Part shown: piece by piece, positions 35,913-45,555 of the stretch
Layout of the letters: each line of letters starts with the position of its first letter
How positions within the stretch are numbered: position 1 is the stretch's first letter
Source: Candidatus Aminicenantota bacterium
GTDB taxonomy: Bacteria; Acidobacteriota; Aminicenantia; UBA2199
Direction: 5' to 3'
DNA length: 64,000 nucleotides
Assembly (NCBI GenBank): GCA_026393835.1
Contig: JAPKZK010000121.1
Span: forward strand, 114,935-178,934
The notes under the pieces: model-generated
Seen by the model: the letters and a program-made list of their open reading frames with translations, nothing else
Databases searched by the model: none
What the model was told of the DNA's origin: nothing
Made by a program: the position numbers and the translations under genes

Positions 35913-36380
35913 TTACCAGTCTTTATAATAGGTCCCGCCCAGGGCTTTACGTTCGGATTTCGTATAGACGTCCCAGACATTCTCCCCGCCCCAGGAATTT
36001 TCATCCCGTTTATCCTGGTATGAACGCATCCCCCATTCGGTGGTATTGGTCATGGGATCGATGGGGATACTCCTCAGGAACTTCTTGATTTTTTCTTCGG
36101 CTTTCTCGTCTTTGTATTCGATCCCTTTTACCAGGTCTTCCAGCTCTTCCGGGTAATTATAAGTATCCTCATCCATTTTGATATTATTATCTTCCACGAA
36201 TTTCTTGTAATCATCGATGGCCGTTCGGATGGTACGCAAGCTTCGGCGTAATTCGATTTCTTTTTCTCGTTTAACCGAAGTTTCAACCATAGGAACGGCC
36301 ACTGCGGCCAATACGGCAATGATGACCACTACAACGATCATCTCAAGTAATGTAAAACCTTTCTCGGTTTTTTTTCTCAT
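35913..36380 (-). CDS. Type II secretion/type IV pilus pseudopilin (GspG-like)
   Basis: 155 aa. Prepilin peptidase site EKG-FTLLEMIVVVVIIAVLAA at residues 6-26, with the conserved Glu5 of the mature protein. The C-terminal part has IPIDPMTNTTEWGMRSYQD, matching the calcium-binding DPWG-type loop region of major pseudopilins. It acts in a periplasmic pseudopilus of a diderm bacterium. It stands alone next to pnp rather than inside a secretion operon. Confidence 0.85.
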   Translation of the reverse strand: MRKKTEKGFTLLEMIVVVVIIAVLAAVAVPMVETSVKREKEIELRRSLRTIRTAIDDYKKFVEDNNIKMDEDTYNYPEELEDLVKGIEYKDEKAEEKIKKFLRSIPIDPMTNTTEWGMRSYQDKRDENSWGGENVWDVYTKSERKALGGTYYKDW

Positions 36381-36428
36381 TCGTCGCCCCCATAATTAGG
36401 AGTTTACCGAATAATTTTCATTCATATT

Positions 36429-38657
36429 TTACATATTTCTTTTAAAAGGTCTGCTGTGGTCCCTGGACTGTTCGCGGGGATAGCTCCTGGATGGTTCGCG
36501 GCGTTCGCGGTGTTCGCGGTGTTCGCCCCTGGGTTCCCGGTGTTCGCGGGGTTGACTGGAATAATCACGGGAACCCTCGGGTTCTTCTGTCGCCCGTTTA
36601 CTGCACTTGATCCTATTTTCTTTGTCGATGCTGATTACTTTGACCTTCATTTCCTGGCCTATTTTAAGGTTCAGGTCGGCGATATTGCCGACGCGGTGGG
36701 GTGAGAGTTCGGAAATATGGACCAGTCCCACCGAGCCCCTAAAAAGTTCCACGAATACGCCGTAATCTTCGATTCGTGTTATTTTGCCGGTGTAAATTTT
36801 CCCGATTTCCGCCGATGCGGTTATTTGGAGGATACGTTCGATCACGGCTTCGCCCACCTGCTTATTGGCGGCGGCGATAGTTACTTTGCCGTCGTCATCG
36901 GTGTTGATCTTGGCGCCGAATTCCGCCACCAGGCCTTTGATGATTTTCCCACTGGGGCCGATCAGGTCCCTGATTTTATCCGTGTTGATATTGACGAACA
37001 TAATCACCGGGGCGTATTCCGATACGGATTTGGCCGGGACCGGGATCGCTTCTTTTATCTTTTCCAGGATGAACAAACGTGCTTTTTTAGCGTCTTCCAG
37101 GGTTTTATCGATAATCGCATCGCCCAGGCCGTTGATCTTGATGTCCAATTGCACGGCCGTGATGCCTTTTTCAGTGCCGGTGATTTTGAAATCCATATCC
37201 CCGAAGTGGTCTTCATAACCTGCGATATCGGTCAGCACCACGAAATCATCACCTTCTTTTACCAGTCCCATGGCAATACCGGCGAGGGGCGCCTTAATGG
37301 GAACCCCGGCGTCCAGTAACGCCAGCGTCCCGCCGCAAACCGTGGCCATGGAAGAGGAACCGTTGGATTCTAATATATCCGACACGATGCGGATGGTATA
37401 AGGGAAATCCTCTTGACTGGGCAATATGCGCATCAGCGATTTTTCCGCCAGGTTACCGTGCCCCACTTCGCGTCTGCCCGTCCCCCTCAGGACATTCACT
37501 TCGCCTACCGAAAAGGGCGGGAAATTATAATGAAGCATAAACCGTTTCAACTCTTCGCCGTTGGTTGCCAGGGTGTCCAATCGCTGGGCGTCGTCCTCGG
37601 AACCCAGTGTGACGGTAGCCAGGGCCTGGGTTTCGCCCCGCGTAAATACGGCCGAGCCGTGGGTCCTGGGCAGCATTCCCAGTTCGATAGTGATTTCCCT
37701 GATTTCATCGAAGGCCCGTCCGTCGTTCCGTTTTTTCTCAGCCAGCAGCGTCTTGCGAAAGACTTCATATTCCAGTTTATTTAAGATCCCCTGGTATTTT
37801 TTTAATTTAGTTTCATCGTCTCCTTCTTCAACGGGTTTGAGAATTTCATCGGCGATGGCTTTTACTTTTTCTTTCCGTTCCAATTTTTTCACGGTAAATA
37901 TCGCATCTTTGAGCCGTTCCTCATATTTTTCCTTCAATTGGTTAAAAATTTCCATGGCTTCGGTATCCGCGGGGACTTCCATTTTTTCGGGATTGATCAG
38001 TTCTTTTAGGGACGCGCAGATTTTGGCGATGATGCCTTTTGCCAGGTTAAGGGCTTCTTTGAAAAGGTCCTCGCTGAATTCAGTTCCCCCGGCTTCCAGC
38101 ATGACGATATCATCTTCGGTGCCGGCGACCTGGATTACCATTTCCAATTCTTTCTTGTTGTCTTCGCCCGGGTTCACCACGAATTCGCCGTTGAGGCGGC
38201 CGATTTTAACGGCGCCCACCGGTATGGTAAAAGGGATGGTGGATGAAAGCAGCGCCGCGGAGGCGCCGATGATTCCCATGGAATCGTAATCCGCGCTGAA
38301 GTCGGCGGACAATAACATGGCTATTACCTGGGTGTCGTAAAAATAACCCTCCGGGAACAGCGGCCGGATGGGTCTGTCGATCAAGCGGGACAGGAGTACT
38401 TCTCTTTCCGAGGGTTTGCCTTCCCGTTTAAAGAATCCGCCGGGGATTTTACCCGCCGCATAATTGTTTTCCCTGAAATCCACCATCAAGGGAAGAAAAT
38501 CCTGGCCTTCTTTTACTTCTTCTCTCATATTGGCGGTTACCAGCATGACATTGTCTTTGCAGGTAAGTACCGCCGAACCGTTGGATTGTTTGGCCCATCG
38601 ATGAGTCTCTATTTTAAGTAGATCACTCCCTATCTGTATTTCGATTGTTTTTTGCAT
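36429..38657 (-). CDS. pnp: Polyribonucleotide nucleotidyltransferase (PNPase)
   Basis: 742 aa, full length. Two RNase PH domains (1-210 and about 310-535) around an all-helical region, then KH (about 555-615, DKIRDLIGPSGKIIKGL) and S1 (about 620-690, IYTGKITRIEDYGVFVEL). FFKREGKPSEREVLLSRLIDRPIRPLFPEG is the classic N-terminal signature. The tail is rich in Arg, His, Glu and Ser repeats. It degrades RNA phosphorolytically. AGGAG precedes the ATG; rpsO lies upstream on the same strand, the usual arrangement. Confidence 0.97.
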   Translation of the reverse strand: MQKTIEIQIGSDLLKIETHRWAKQSNGSAVLTCKDNVMLVTANMREEVKEGQDFLPLMVDFRENNYAAGKIPGGFFKREGKPSEREVLLSRLIDRPIRPLFPEGYFYDTQVIAMLLSADFSADYDSMGIIGASAALLSSTIPFTIPVGAVKIGRLNGEFVVNPGEDNKKELEMVIQVAGTEDDIVMLEAGGTEFSEDLFKEALNLAKGIIAKICASLKELINPEKMEVPADTEAMEIFNQLKEKYEERLKDAIFTVKKLERKEKVKAIADEILKPVEEGDDETKLKKYQGILNKLEYEVFRKTLLAEKKRNDGRAFDEIREITIELGMLPRTHGSAVFTRGETQALATVTLGSEDDAQRLDTLATNGEELKRFMLHYNFPPFSVGEVNVLRGTGRREVGHGNLAEKSLMRILPSQEDFPYTIRIVSDILESNGSSSMATVCGGTLALLDAGVPIKAPLAGIAMGLVKEGDDFVVLTDIAGYEDHFGDMDFKITGTEKGITAVQLDIKINGLGDAIIDKTLEDAKKARLFILEKIKEAIPVPAKSVSEYAPVIMFVNINTDKIRDLIGPSGKIIKGLVAEFGAKINTDDDGKVTIAAANKQVGEAVIERILQITASAEIGKIYTGKITRIEDYGVFVELFRGSVGLVHISELSPHRVGNIADLNLKIGQEMKVKVISIDKENRIKCSKRATEEPEGSRDYSSQPREHREPRGEHREHRERREPSRSYPREQSRDHSRPFKRNM

Positions 38658-38798
38658 TTTTAGCTCCTTCCTTTTGTGGAAATATTACCTCGTATTTCAA
38701 TCGCTCCCACTGTATTACGTGTACGTTTTGTATGACCTCATACTTGATACCTTATACCGTGGGGAAAATATAGCATATCCCACAATGATACTTAATTT

Positions 38799-39068
38799 TT
38801 ATTTTCTCAATTCCAGTTCCCGGATTGTTTTCAGATATTTTTGATAATCTGTTTTTCTAAGGTAATCCAGGACTTTTTTTCTTCTAGAAACCAATCCCAG
38901 CATTCCCCGTCTTGAATGGTGGTCTTTTTTGTGGACTTTGAAATGGCCCGTTAGACTTTTAATCTTGGCAGTCAATATCGCCGCCTGAACTTCCGATGAG
39001 CCGGTGTCTTTATGATTCCGCTGGAATCGTGCGATCTGCTTCTGCTTTTCTTCGCTTGTGATACTCAC
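38799..39068 (-). CDS. rpsO: 30S ribosomal protein S15
   Basis: 89 aa, canonical length and sequence: DTGSSEVQAAILTAKIKSLTGH and KKDHHSRRGMLGLVSRRKKVLDYL. It binds 16S rRNA early in small-subunit assembly. AGGAGG lies upstream. The 140-bp gap to pnp holds no ORF. Confidence 0.98.
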   Translation of the reverse strand: MSITSEEKQKQIARFQRNHKDTGSSEVQAAILTAKIKSLTGHFKVHKKDHHSRRGMLGLVSRRKKVLDYLRKTDYQKYLKTIRELELRK

Positions 39069-39179
39069 AATTTCCTCCTAAAACTCTTTTCTTTCATTAT
39101 CAGTGTATCTTACCAGAAATTTCAGTTTTTGTAAACAAAAAAAATAAATCAATCTCAAATAAAATTCCGAAGGAGTTTC

Positions 39180-39989
39180 TCACATCCGGTCCATACGGGC
39201 CAGTTGATTGTGTTTCCAACTGACTTCGGCAAGGCAAATATCACGGGCATCCGATTTTCGTTTGATGCTGTGGCGAAATGAAAAAACCGGAGAGGGCGGG
39301 GTTTCTATTTCCTGGGTATGGATAGCCACGTCATCTCCCATTTTGGCTTCGGCTAAAAAATTGATTTCGAAAATCGTTGTTTCATTCCGGCGCAGCAATT
39401 CCTCCGGGTAACTGTCCAATATCCACTGCATGTATTTGGCATTGTTTACATGATCGTATAAGTCCAGGTCGCTGTAACGCACCGGGAAAAACATGCCCTC
39501 CTTCGGTTCGGTTAACGATAAAATTTTAGCCGGTCTACGGTCGAGGGCGCATTCTGTCGGGAACAGGCCGTTCCTATCTTTTAATAATTCCGGCCGTTGG
39601 GGCCGGTGTTTTTCCGAATCCAGCATTAACCAGGCGCTGCTGGCCGCCGCGATGGGATTTCCCTGCGCATCCAGGACTTTGAACTCCCTGTAAGCCAACA
39701 ACCCTTCGACCCCGGAGGGCCAGGTGCGCACACGAATCTTATCTCCCCAGCGGGGATATTTGTCTATGGATATCAGTAGGCGCGACAGCACCCAGAACAG
39801 GCCTTGTTCCTTTAATTGATCATAGCCGAAATCCAGGTGATTGGCATGATTGTATGCGGTTTCCTGCATAAATTTTCCCAGCGAGGGCAGCGGCATACTG
39901 CCGCGGGCGTCGACTTCATAGGAACTGACTAAATATTCATCTTCCCATGTCCATTTTTTTCCTGAATATTTTTCGGTCATCGAAATCAT
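39180..39989 (-). CDS. Acyl-ACP thioesterase
   Basis: 269 aa, two hotdog-like halves. The first half has LGKFMQETAYNHANHLDFGYDQLKEQGLFWVLSR in the family position; the second has VRYSDLDLYDHVNNAKYMQW, which carries the catalytic Asn/His region of bacterial and plant acyl-ACP thioesterases (PF01643). It releases free fatty acids from acyl carrier protein. ATG 39989 has AGGAG just upstream; the fourth residue Met is an alternative start. Confidence 0.88.
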   Translation of the reverse strand: MISMTEKYSGKKWTWEDEYLVSSYEVDARGSMPLPSLGKFMQETAYNHANHLDFGYDQLKEQGLFWVLSRLLISIDKYPRWGDKIRVRTWPSGVEGLLAYREFKVLDAQGNPIAAASSAWLMLDSEKHRPQRPELLKDRNGLFPTECALDRRPAKILSLTEPKEGMFFPVRYSDLDLYDHVNNAKYMQWILDSYPEELLRRNETTIFEINFLAEAKMGDDVAIHTQEIETPPSPVFSFRHSIKRKSDARDICLAEVSWKHNQLARMDRM

Positions 39990-40139
39990 TTACTCCTTAG
40001 ATTATATGATAACATAAATCCTGATGTCTTTTCAAATTTCATTGAAGGAAGGGGTCTGTAAATGGAAGGCAAAAGAAAAAACTGGAAGCGAGGAATTGCG
40101 GAAAAAGCAAACAAAAAAGCTTCCGTGTCTTCGCCTGTT

Positions 40140-40664
40140 CGTGTGTTCCGTCTGGAACAACGGTAATTATTATGACGGTCCGGGGCCGGAAAACGGTCTT
40201 TCCGTCGCGCGGATGATGGGGCATATCACGTACATGAGCGAGACCTCCATGGAAGAAAAATTAGCCCGCAAACTCAAAGGAAAGGATTACAGTTTTTCCT
40301 TTGCAACGGATTTCGAAGTCGAAGGGTATTTGAATTACAATGGCAATCATTTTGTTAAGCGGTTCGATGCAACAGTTATCTCTACATCACCCGTGCGCTC
40401 AATTATTTCGATGTATCCGGCGACAAGCTCATCCCGGTCGGCAAGAAGATCGGCACGCGGTTCCTGGTGATATCGTTTCTTTCCGATTGGTTGTATCCCT
40501 CGTGGCCTTCGCGGGAGATTGTGCGGTTCCTCATGTCGCGCCGGCAGGATACCACCTATTGCGAGATCAAATCCACGTACAGGCATGATGCGTTTTTATT
40601 GGAGTTCGAAGAAGAGACGCGGTTGATTACGCATTTCCTAAAGAGGGTGACGAATGGCGATTGA
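40140..40664 (+). pseudogene. metX: Remnant of homoserine O-acetyltransferase (metX), truncated and frameshifted
   Basis: Homology starts abruptly near 40144 (WNNGNYYDGPGPENGLSVAR), about the middle of MetX, and runs in one frame to FVKRFDA at about 40368. It resumes one frame over with SYLYITRALNYFDVSGDKL and continues to the stop at 40664. Adding one A in the stretch GATGCAACAG restores the frame (expected DANSYLY). The N-terminal half with the catalytic Ser nucleophile is absent. The end overlaps metW by 11 bp, the usual metXW linkage. Confidence 0.85.
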
Positions 40665-41145
40665 AGAGAGAAAATACGTCCGCTTAGACCACCGGATTAT
40701 CTGTAAAATAGTAGAGCCCGGTGCCACCGTGTTGGACCTGGGGTGCGGCAGCGGGGAATTATTGGTTTTGCTGCAGGAACAGAAAAATGCCCGCTGCCAG
40801 GGGATCGAGGTGAATGATCACGCCATTTTCCAGTGTGTAGAGAAAGGGCTCAGTGTGTTTCATCTCGATCTGGACAGTGGGTTATCCGGTTACCCGGACC
40901 GGGCGTTTGATTATGTCGTATTGAACCAGAGTTTGCAGGAGACCTTGCATGTGGAAGTTGTGTTAAATGAAGCGCTGCGGGTAGGCAGAAGGGTCGTGGT
41001 TGGTTTTCCCAATTTTGCCCATATTAAGGCGCGGGTGCAGTTATTTTTCCGGGGCGTCACGCCCGTGACCAATGCGCTGCCGCACTTGTGGTACAATACC
41101 CCCAATCTCTTTGCCATGAATGCCATATTCGTAATAACCAGGTAA
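40654..41145 (+). pseudogene. metW: metW methyltransferase-like gene, C-terminally truncated
   Basis: 163 codons. Rossmann methyltransferase motif VLDLGCGSGELLVLL (about residues 26-40), then DYVVLNQSLQ and LPHLWYNTPNL, matching MetW. Family members run about 30-40 residues beyond this point; here the sequence leaves the family after NTPNLF and stops eight bases before a dispersed palindromic repeat (41153). With metX broken, methionine synthesis by this route is probably lost. A short functional form cannot be fully excluded. Confidence 0.75.
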
Positions 41146-41152
41146 AGACGAG

Positions 41153-41250
41153 GCGCACCAGGGCACGCCAGTACAAAACACCAAGGTTTTTTTATAATAA
41201 ACCCCTTAGTGTACCTTTGTGCCTTGTACTGGCGTGCCTTGGTGGCCTTT
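41153..41250. repeat. Dispersed palindromic repeat with 21-bp stem
   Basis: CACCAGGGCACGCCAGTACA near 41157 pairs with its near-complement ending GTGCCTTGGTGG near 41244. The centre has ATAATAAACCCCTTAGTGTA, shared with 35850 and 12901. It abuts the broken end of metW. Confidence 0.75.
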
Positions 41251-41330
41251 TTTTTCGCGTGTCTTCGAGTTCTTAGCGGCTAATTTCAATCGGCAGAAAA
41301 AAAAGTCCTTTGATTTTTTCACAAAAGTGA

Positions 41331-41369
41331 GAAAAAGTCCTTGCACTTTTTCCCAGTTTTTGCTATTAT
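41331..41369 (+). promoter_or_regulatory. Leaderless promoter with dyad over the -35 box
   Basis: TTGCAC (41341-41346), 17 bp, TATTAT (41364-41369), then six bases to ATG 41376. The inverted repeat GAAAAAGT/ACTTTTTC (41331-41338, 41345-41352) covers the -35. Confidence 0.7.
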
Positions 41370-41375
41370 TCCCCT

Positions 41376-42710
41376 ATGAAACGAAACGTGACAACGCAAC
41401 TGTTGAAATGGAAAAACAATCAAAACCGGCATCCGCTTATTATTAAAGGCGCCAGGCAGGTGGGTAAAACCTATATCCTTAAAGAGTTCGGCAAAAATTA
41501 TTTCCCCCGCTGCCATTACATAAATTTCGAAGAAAACGAACGGTTGGGGAAAATATTCAGTGATGATCTCAATCCCCAGCGGGTATTAAAGGAACTTAGT
41601 TTCCATCTTACTGCGCCGATAAATCCCGGCGACGATTTACTCATTTTCGATGAAATTCAACATTGCCCACGGGCGTTAACCGCTTTAAAATATTTCGCTG
41701 AAGAAATACCCGGTTTAGCCATATGCTGCGCCGGTTCTTTGTTGGGCTTGCAATTCGGGCAAAGCTCCTTCCCGGTGGGGAAAGTCGATTTTTTAAATAT
41801 GTATCCCATGACGTTTACCGAGTTTTTACAGGGCAGCGGAGAGCAGGGCAATAGTGCTTGCGAGTACATCATGAACTGCTCTAAAAAATCCCCAATCCCC
41901 TCTATTGTTCATGCCAGGCTGTGGGAACTATTGAAAATATATTTCGTAACCGGGGGATTGCCGGAGGTGGTAGAGATTTTCAACCGGCATAAAGAAGATT
42001 TATATAATGCCCTGCACCTGGTACGCGAGAAACAAACCAATTTAATATTAGCATATGAAGCCGATATGGCCAAACATTCCGGGAAACTGAATTCGATGCA
42101 CATCAATCGTTTGTGGCGTAATATCCCGGCGCAATTGGGAAAAGAATTGGACGGCTCTGCTTCGAAATTCAAATTCAAAGACGTCATCCAGGGTATAAAA
42201 GGTTACGCACGCCTGGAGGGAATTATCGATTGGCTTCAAACCGCCGGGCTCATCATAAAAACTTTTATTATCGACAAGCCCCAGCTTCCTTTTGCCGCCT
42301 TTAAAGATGAAACCTTTTTCAAGCTCTATTTTTTCGATATCGGCATCCTGGGTGCAATCGGGAAACTGTCCCCCAAAACCATTCTCGATTACGATTACGG
42401 GACCTACAAAGGGTACTTTGCCGAAAATTTTGCAGCCCAGGAATTCGCGGCGACGGGGGTAGATGAGCTTTATTCATGGAAAGAGGTAACGTCGGAGGTA
42501 GAATTTCTCAGGGAAACAGGGGAAGGAATTATCCCGATTGAGATAAAATCCGGTTGGGTGACGCAAGCCAAGAGTATCAAAGTATTCGCGGAGAAATATA
42601 ACCCGGCGTATAGGGTGATAATGAGCGCCGGGGAAATGGTCATCGATCCGGAGCGTAAAATACATCGTTATCCGCTTTATTTGGCGTCACGGTTTCCACT
42701 CCCGGGTTAG
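41376..42710 (+). CDS. AAA_14/DUF4143 ATPase
   Basis: 444 aa. Walker A KGARQVGKTY at residues 24-33, Walker B LLIFDEIQHCPRAL at about 88-101, sensor AGSLLG, then the DUF4143 region with FKLYFFDIGIL, GYFAENFAAQEF and EVEFLRETGEGIIPIEIKSG, a nuclease-like E..ExK pattern. A common family of unknown function found in many copies in bacteria and archaea. Start codon lies at the predicted transcription start. A truncated paralogue lies at 45212. Confidence 0.88.
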   Translation: MKRNVTTQLLKWKNNQNRHPLIIKGARQVGKTYILKEFGKNYFPRCHYINFEENERLGKIFSDDLNPQRVLKELSFHLTAPINPGDDLLIFDEIQHCPRALTALKYFAEEIPGLAICCAGSLLGLQFGQSSFPVGKVDFLNMYPMTFTEFLQGSGEQGNSACEYIMNCSKKSPIPSIVHARLWELLKIYFVTGGLPEVVEIFNRHKEDLYNALHLVREKQTNLILAYEADMAKHSGKLNSMHINRLWRNIPAQLGKELDGSASKFKFKDVIQGIKGYARLEGIIDWLQTAGLIIKTFIIDKPQLPFAAFKDETFFKLYFFDIGILGAIGKLSPKTILDYDYGTYKGYFAENFAAQEFAATGVDELYSWKEVTSEVEFLRETGEGIIPIEIKSGWVTQAKSIKVFAEKYNPAYRVIMSAGEMVIDPERKIHRYPLYLASRFPLPG

Positions 42711-42811
42711 GGGAAGAAAAAGAATACCCAGGCCGGGAAAATTAAAAAACGGGACGGGAAACCAATGAAAAAATTCTACGTATAACTTTACGTTAGTAAG
42801 GAGGAATAACC

Positions 42812-44356
42812 ATGAAAAAAGGTATCGTTAAAATCATTTTTATTTTCATCTTTTTTTCATTGCTCATCAATCCCGCGCTCCATGCAAAAAAAAGCGCCAA
42901 CAGTATCGATTTAAAAGGATTTTCCAAATTCGTCGAGACCATGTTGAAAGAATGGGACGTCCCGGGCGCGGCCGTGGCCATCGTAAAAGACGGTAAAGTT
43001 GTTTATGCCGAAGGGTTCGGTTACCGGGATATGGAAAAAAAGTTGAAAGTCACCCCCGATACACTCTTTGCCATCGGTTCCTGCACCAAGGCCTTCACCG
43101 CCACGGTGCTGGGGATCCTCGTGGACGAGGGAAAATTGGAATGGGATAAACCCGTGAGGGAATATCTTCCCACTTTTAAACTCCAGGACACTTTTGCTTC
43201 CGAACAAATGACCCCCATGGACCTGGTTACCCACCGTTCCGGGCTTCCCAGGCACGATCCCGCCTGGTTCGGGTCCACCGCGACACGGGAAGAATTATTT
43301 AACCGTCTTCAATACCTGGAACCCTCCAAAGGTTTCCGGACTACCTACCAGTACAATAACCTGATGTTCATGACCGCCGGTTACATGGCCGGGAAAATCG
43401 CCGGGACCACCTGGGAAGAACTCGTACGATCCAAATTGTTCGAACCCCTGGGAATGAAGAACAGCAACTTTTCCGTTACCGATTCGCAGAAATCCGCGGA
43501 TTTCGCCCTTCCTTATTCAAAGCGGGATGAGAAAAACAAGGCCGTCCCATTCAGGAATCTCGATGCCGTCGGCCCCGCCGGATGCATCAATTCCAGCGTC
43601 AATGATATGGCCAAATGGATAATGCTCAATCTTAATAATGGAAAAGTAGGGGAAAAAGCCATCATCTCCGAAGCGAACCTCACCCTGATCCACTCCCCCA
43701 AGATAGTCACCGGGGGTGCGCTAAACAAGGACGAGGAATTCCTTTATGCGCTTTATGGGATGGGGTGGGGGATCATCGCTTACCGGGGTCATCCCGTCAT
43801 TACACACGGTGGGGGCATCGATGGATTTATTTCCGGCGTCTCTCTCCTTCCCCGGGACAATGCCGGGGTTGTCGTCCTGACCAACAGCGACAGCGGCGGC
43901 AACAGGTTTTCTTCCATCATTGCTTACAATGTATATGACCGTATCCTCGGACTTCGGCAGGTCCCCTGGTCCAAACGGTTCAAGGAACGCGATGAAAAAG
44001 CCAAAAAACTGGCCGAAGAAAGTAAGAAAAAAGAAGATACCGATCGAAAGACCGGTACTAATCCTTCCCACACGCTGGATGACTATACCGGGAAATTCGA
44101 AAATCCCGGGTACGGTATTATTACCGTCGGAAAAGACGGGGAATCTCTGACCGCCGTCTTTAACGGCATCGATTATAAAGTCGAACATTACCATTACGAT
44201 ATTTTCGATATTTCCCCCGAAATTTCCCGTGAACAAAAAATCAAGGCGTCTTTCCATATCGATCTCAAAGGGAACATTAACAGTATTACCATCCCCCTTC
44301 AAGCGGGCGTAAAGGACATCGAATTTACCCGCATGCCCGAAAAGAAAGGGAAATAA
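42812..44356 (+). CDS. Exported serine hydrolase, class C beta-lactamase family
   Basis: 514 aa. Signal peptide (residues 1-25, ending LHA-KK). Catalytic SxxK in GSCTKAF (about 90-93), Tyr in TYQYNNLMF (about 182), and HGGGIDGF as the third box. The C-terminal ~100 residues (DDYTGKFENPGYGIITV..) match the DUF3471 lipocalin-like domain. It is likely a periplasmic or secreted esterase/peptidase acting on D-amino-acid or ester substrates. AGGAGG precedes the ATG. Confidence 0.9.
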   Translation: MKKGIVKIIFIFIFFSLLINPALHAKKSANSIDLKGFSKFVETMLKEWDVPGAAVAIVKDGKVVYAEGFGYRDMEKKLKVTPDTLFAIGSCTKAFTATVLGILVDEGKLEWDKPVREYLPTFKLQDTFASEQMTPMDLVTHRSGLPRHDPAWFGSTATREELFNRLQYLEPSKGFRTTYQYNNLMFMTAGYMAGKIAGTTWEELVRSKLFEPLGMKNSNFSVTDSQKSADFALPYSKRDEKNKAVPFRNLDAVGPAGCINSSVNDMAKWIMLNLNNGKVGEKAIISEANLTLIHSPKIVTGGALNKDEEFLYALYGMGWGIIAYRGHPVITHGGGIDGFISGVSLLPRDNAGVVVLTNSDSGGNRFSSIIAYNVYDRILGLRQVPWSKRFKERDEKAKKLAEESKKKEDTDRKTGTNPSHTLDDYTGKFENPGYGIITVGKDGESLTAVFNGIDYKVEHYHYDIFDISPEISREQKIKASFHIDLKGNINSITIPLQAGVKDIEFTRMPEKKGK

Positions 44357-45155
44357 AGCGTAAATCATAACGATTAAAGGAATAAGGAACATGCAAGAAA
44401 AATTTTTAATTCACATTGGAGCACGGCAATTGGTTGTTTAAGTGTTAAGCTTATTTTTACCTCTTTTTGTCCGTGTTCGTCCGTGGCGCATCTTTTTTCC
44501 TGTTTTTCGTATGTTTCGCGGGTAAATACGGGGATATTCCAGGTTTCTTGTTCCGATTTGCCGGGAAAGTCCTGGAAAAAGCGAATTGCCGGGCAAAATT
44601 CTACAAAACATTCGGGCAATTCTGGTCGCTTACACGCAATTTGACAAAAGATTGCGTCCCGCCAGGCGGCTGATATTTATTTGGCGCGAATGCTATCTCC
44701 AGCGTCGTCGGAAACGATTTCGGGTGATGAAAAATGGAATATTTCAGACTGGATGGGATTTTTTCCGAAAAAAAGTCCACGCCGCCGCTTTTTATGGAGT
44801 GTTTAATCAAAAAAAATCCTTGCCGCCGCTTTTTGCCGATCTTTTGGACTGAAAAAATAAAAGCCGTCGTGATTTGGGGTTCTTTTCCCAATTTTTCTCT
44901 TCCATGGTTTTCTTTTTTATTAAAAATTAACCATTAACAATTGACAATTAACAATTAATCCTTGAGCCACCAGGGCACGCCGGTACAAGACACCAAGAAT
45001 TTTTTACCAATGCTTTTCTCTTCTATCTTTTCCCCTTTGTGGCCATTTTCTTAGCGTGTCTTAGCGTTCTTAGCGGCTATTTTGATGGCAGGCTTATTTT
45101 TACCTCTTTTTGTTCGTGGCGGAACCTCTTTTCCTGGGGATTTTTGTAAAAATTG
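44357..45155. other. Long gene-free stretch with direct repeats and dispersed repeats
   Basis: A 22-bp sequence beginning GCTTATTTTTACCTC occurs at 44449-44470 and again at 45092-45113. GTCCGTGTTCGTCCGTGGC near 44469 matches an arm of the 6436 repeat. GCCGCCGCTTTTT occurs twice near 44782 and 44822. From 44964 lies a partial copy of the palindromic dispersed repeat (CACCAGGGCACGCCGGTACA). No ORF here is convincing. It looks like eroded DNA. Confidence 0.6.
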
Positions 45156-45204
45156 ACAATTTTTCATAGGAAAAATTGTAATTTCTTACAAAATGTCATA
45201 CAAT
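45156..45204 (+). promoter_or_regulatory. Leaderless promoter with dyad touching the -35 box
   Basis: TTGTAA (45176-45181), 17 bp, TACAAT (45199-45204), seven bases to ATG 45212. The inverted repeat ACAATTTTT/AAAAATTGT (45156-45164, 45171-45179, 6-base loop) overlaps the -35, the same plan as at 41331. Confidence 0.7.
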
Positions 45205-45211
45205 AACACCC

Positions 45212-45529
45212 ATGAAACGAGAAATACATCAAAAACTGCTTGACTGGAAAAACAGCCGGGATAGAAAGCCCCTGGTATTGAAAGGCGCTCGCCAAACGGG
45301 AAAGACTTTCTCGTTAAAGGAATTCGGGCAAATAGAATTTCGTCGGATGCACTATATCAACTTCCAGAAAGATAAAACCGCTTGCGACATATTCACCGGT
45401 AATTTATCGCCCCGTAAAATTCTCGAATCCATGCAGTTGTACCTCGAGACGACCATTGAGAAAACCCAGGATATTATTTTTTTCGATGAGATACAGGATT
45501 GCCCCAGGGCGTTAACCAGGGTTAATTAA
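45212..45529 (+). pseudogene. Truncated AAA_14 ATPase paralogue
   Basis: 105 codons, similar to the first quarter of the protein at 41376: GARQTGKTF P-loop and IIFFDEIQDCPRALT Walker B. Similarity stops right after PRALT, and a stop follows within three codons, at the edge of a dispersed repeat (TGTGTCCTCCGTGACC, from 45534). The sensor and DUF4143 parts are lost. Promoter and dyad are intact, so the fragment may still be transcribed. Confidence 0.8.
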
Positions 45530-45555
45530 CTCTGTGTCCTCCGTGACCTCTGTGG

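Noticed and set aside
36717..38289. Long plus-strand ORFs opposite pnp
   Set aside because: Antisense shadows of a strongly conserved gene; no independent support.
44361..44937. Short ORFs after the serine hydrolase
   Set aside because: Low-complexity, mutually overlapping, no ribosome sites or family motifs.
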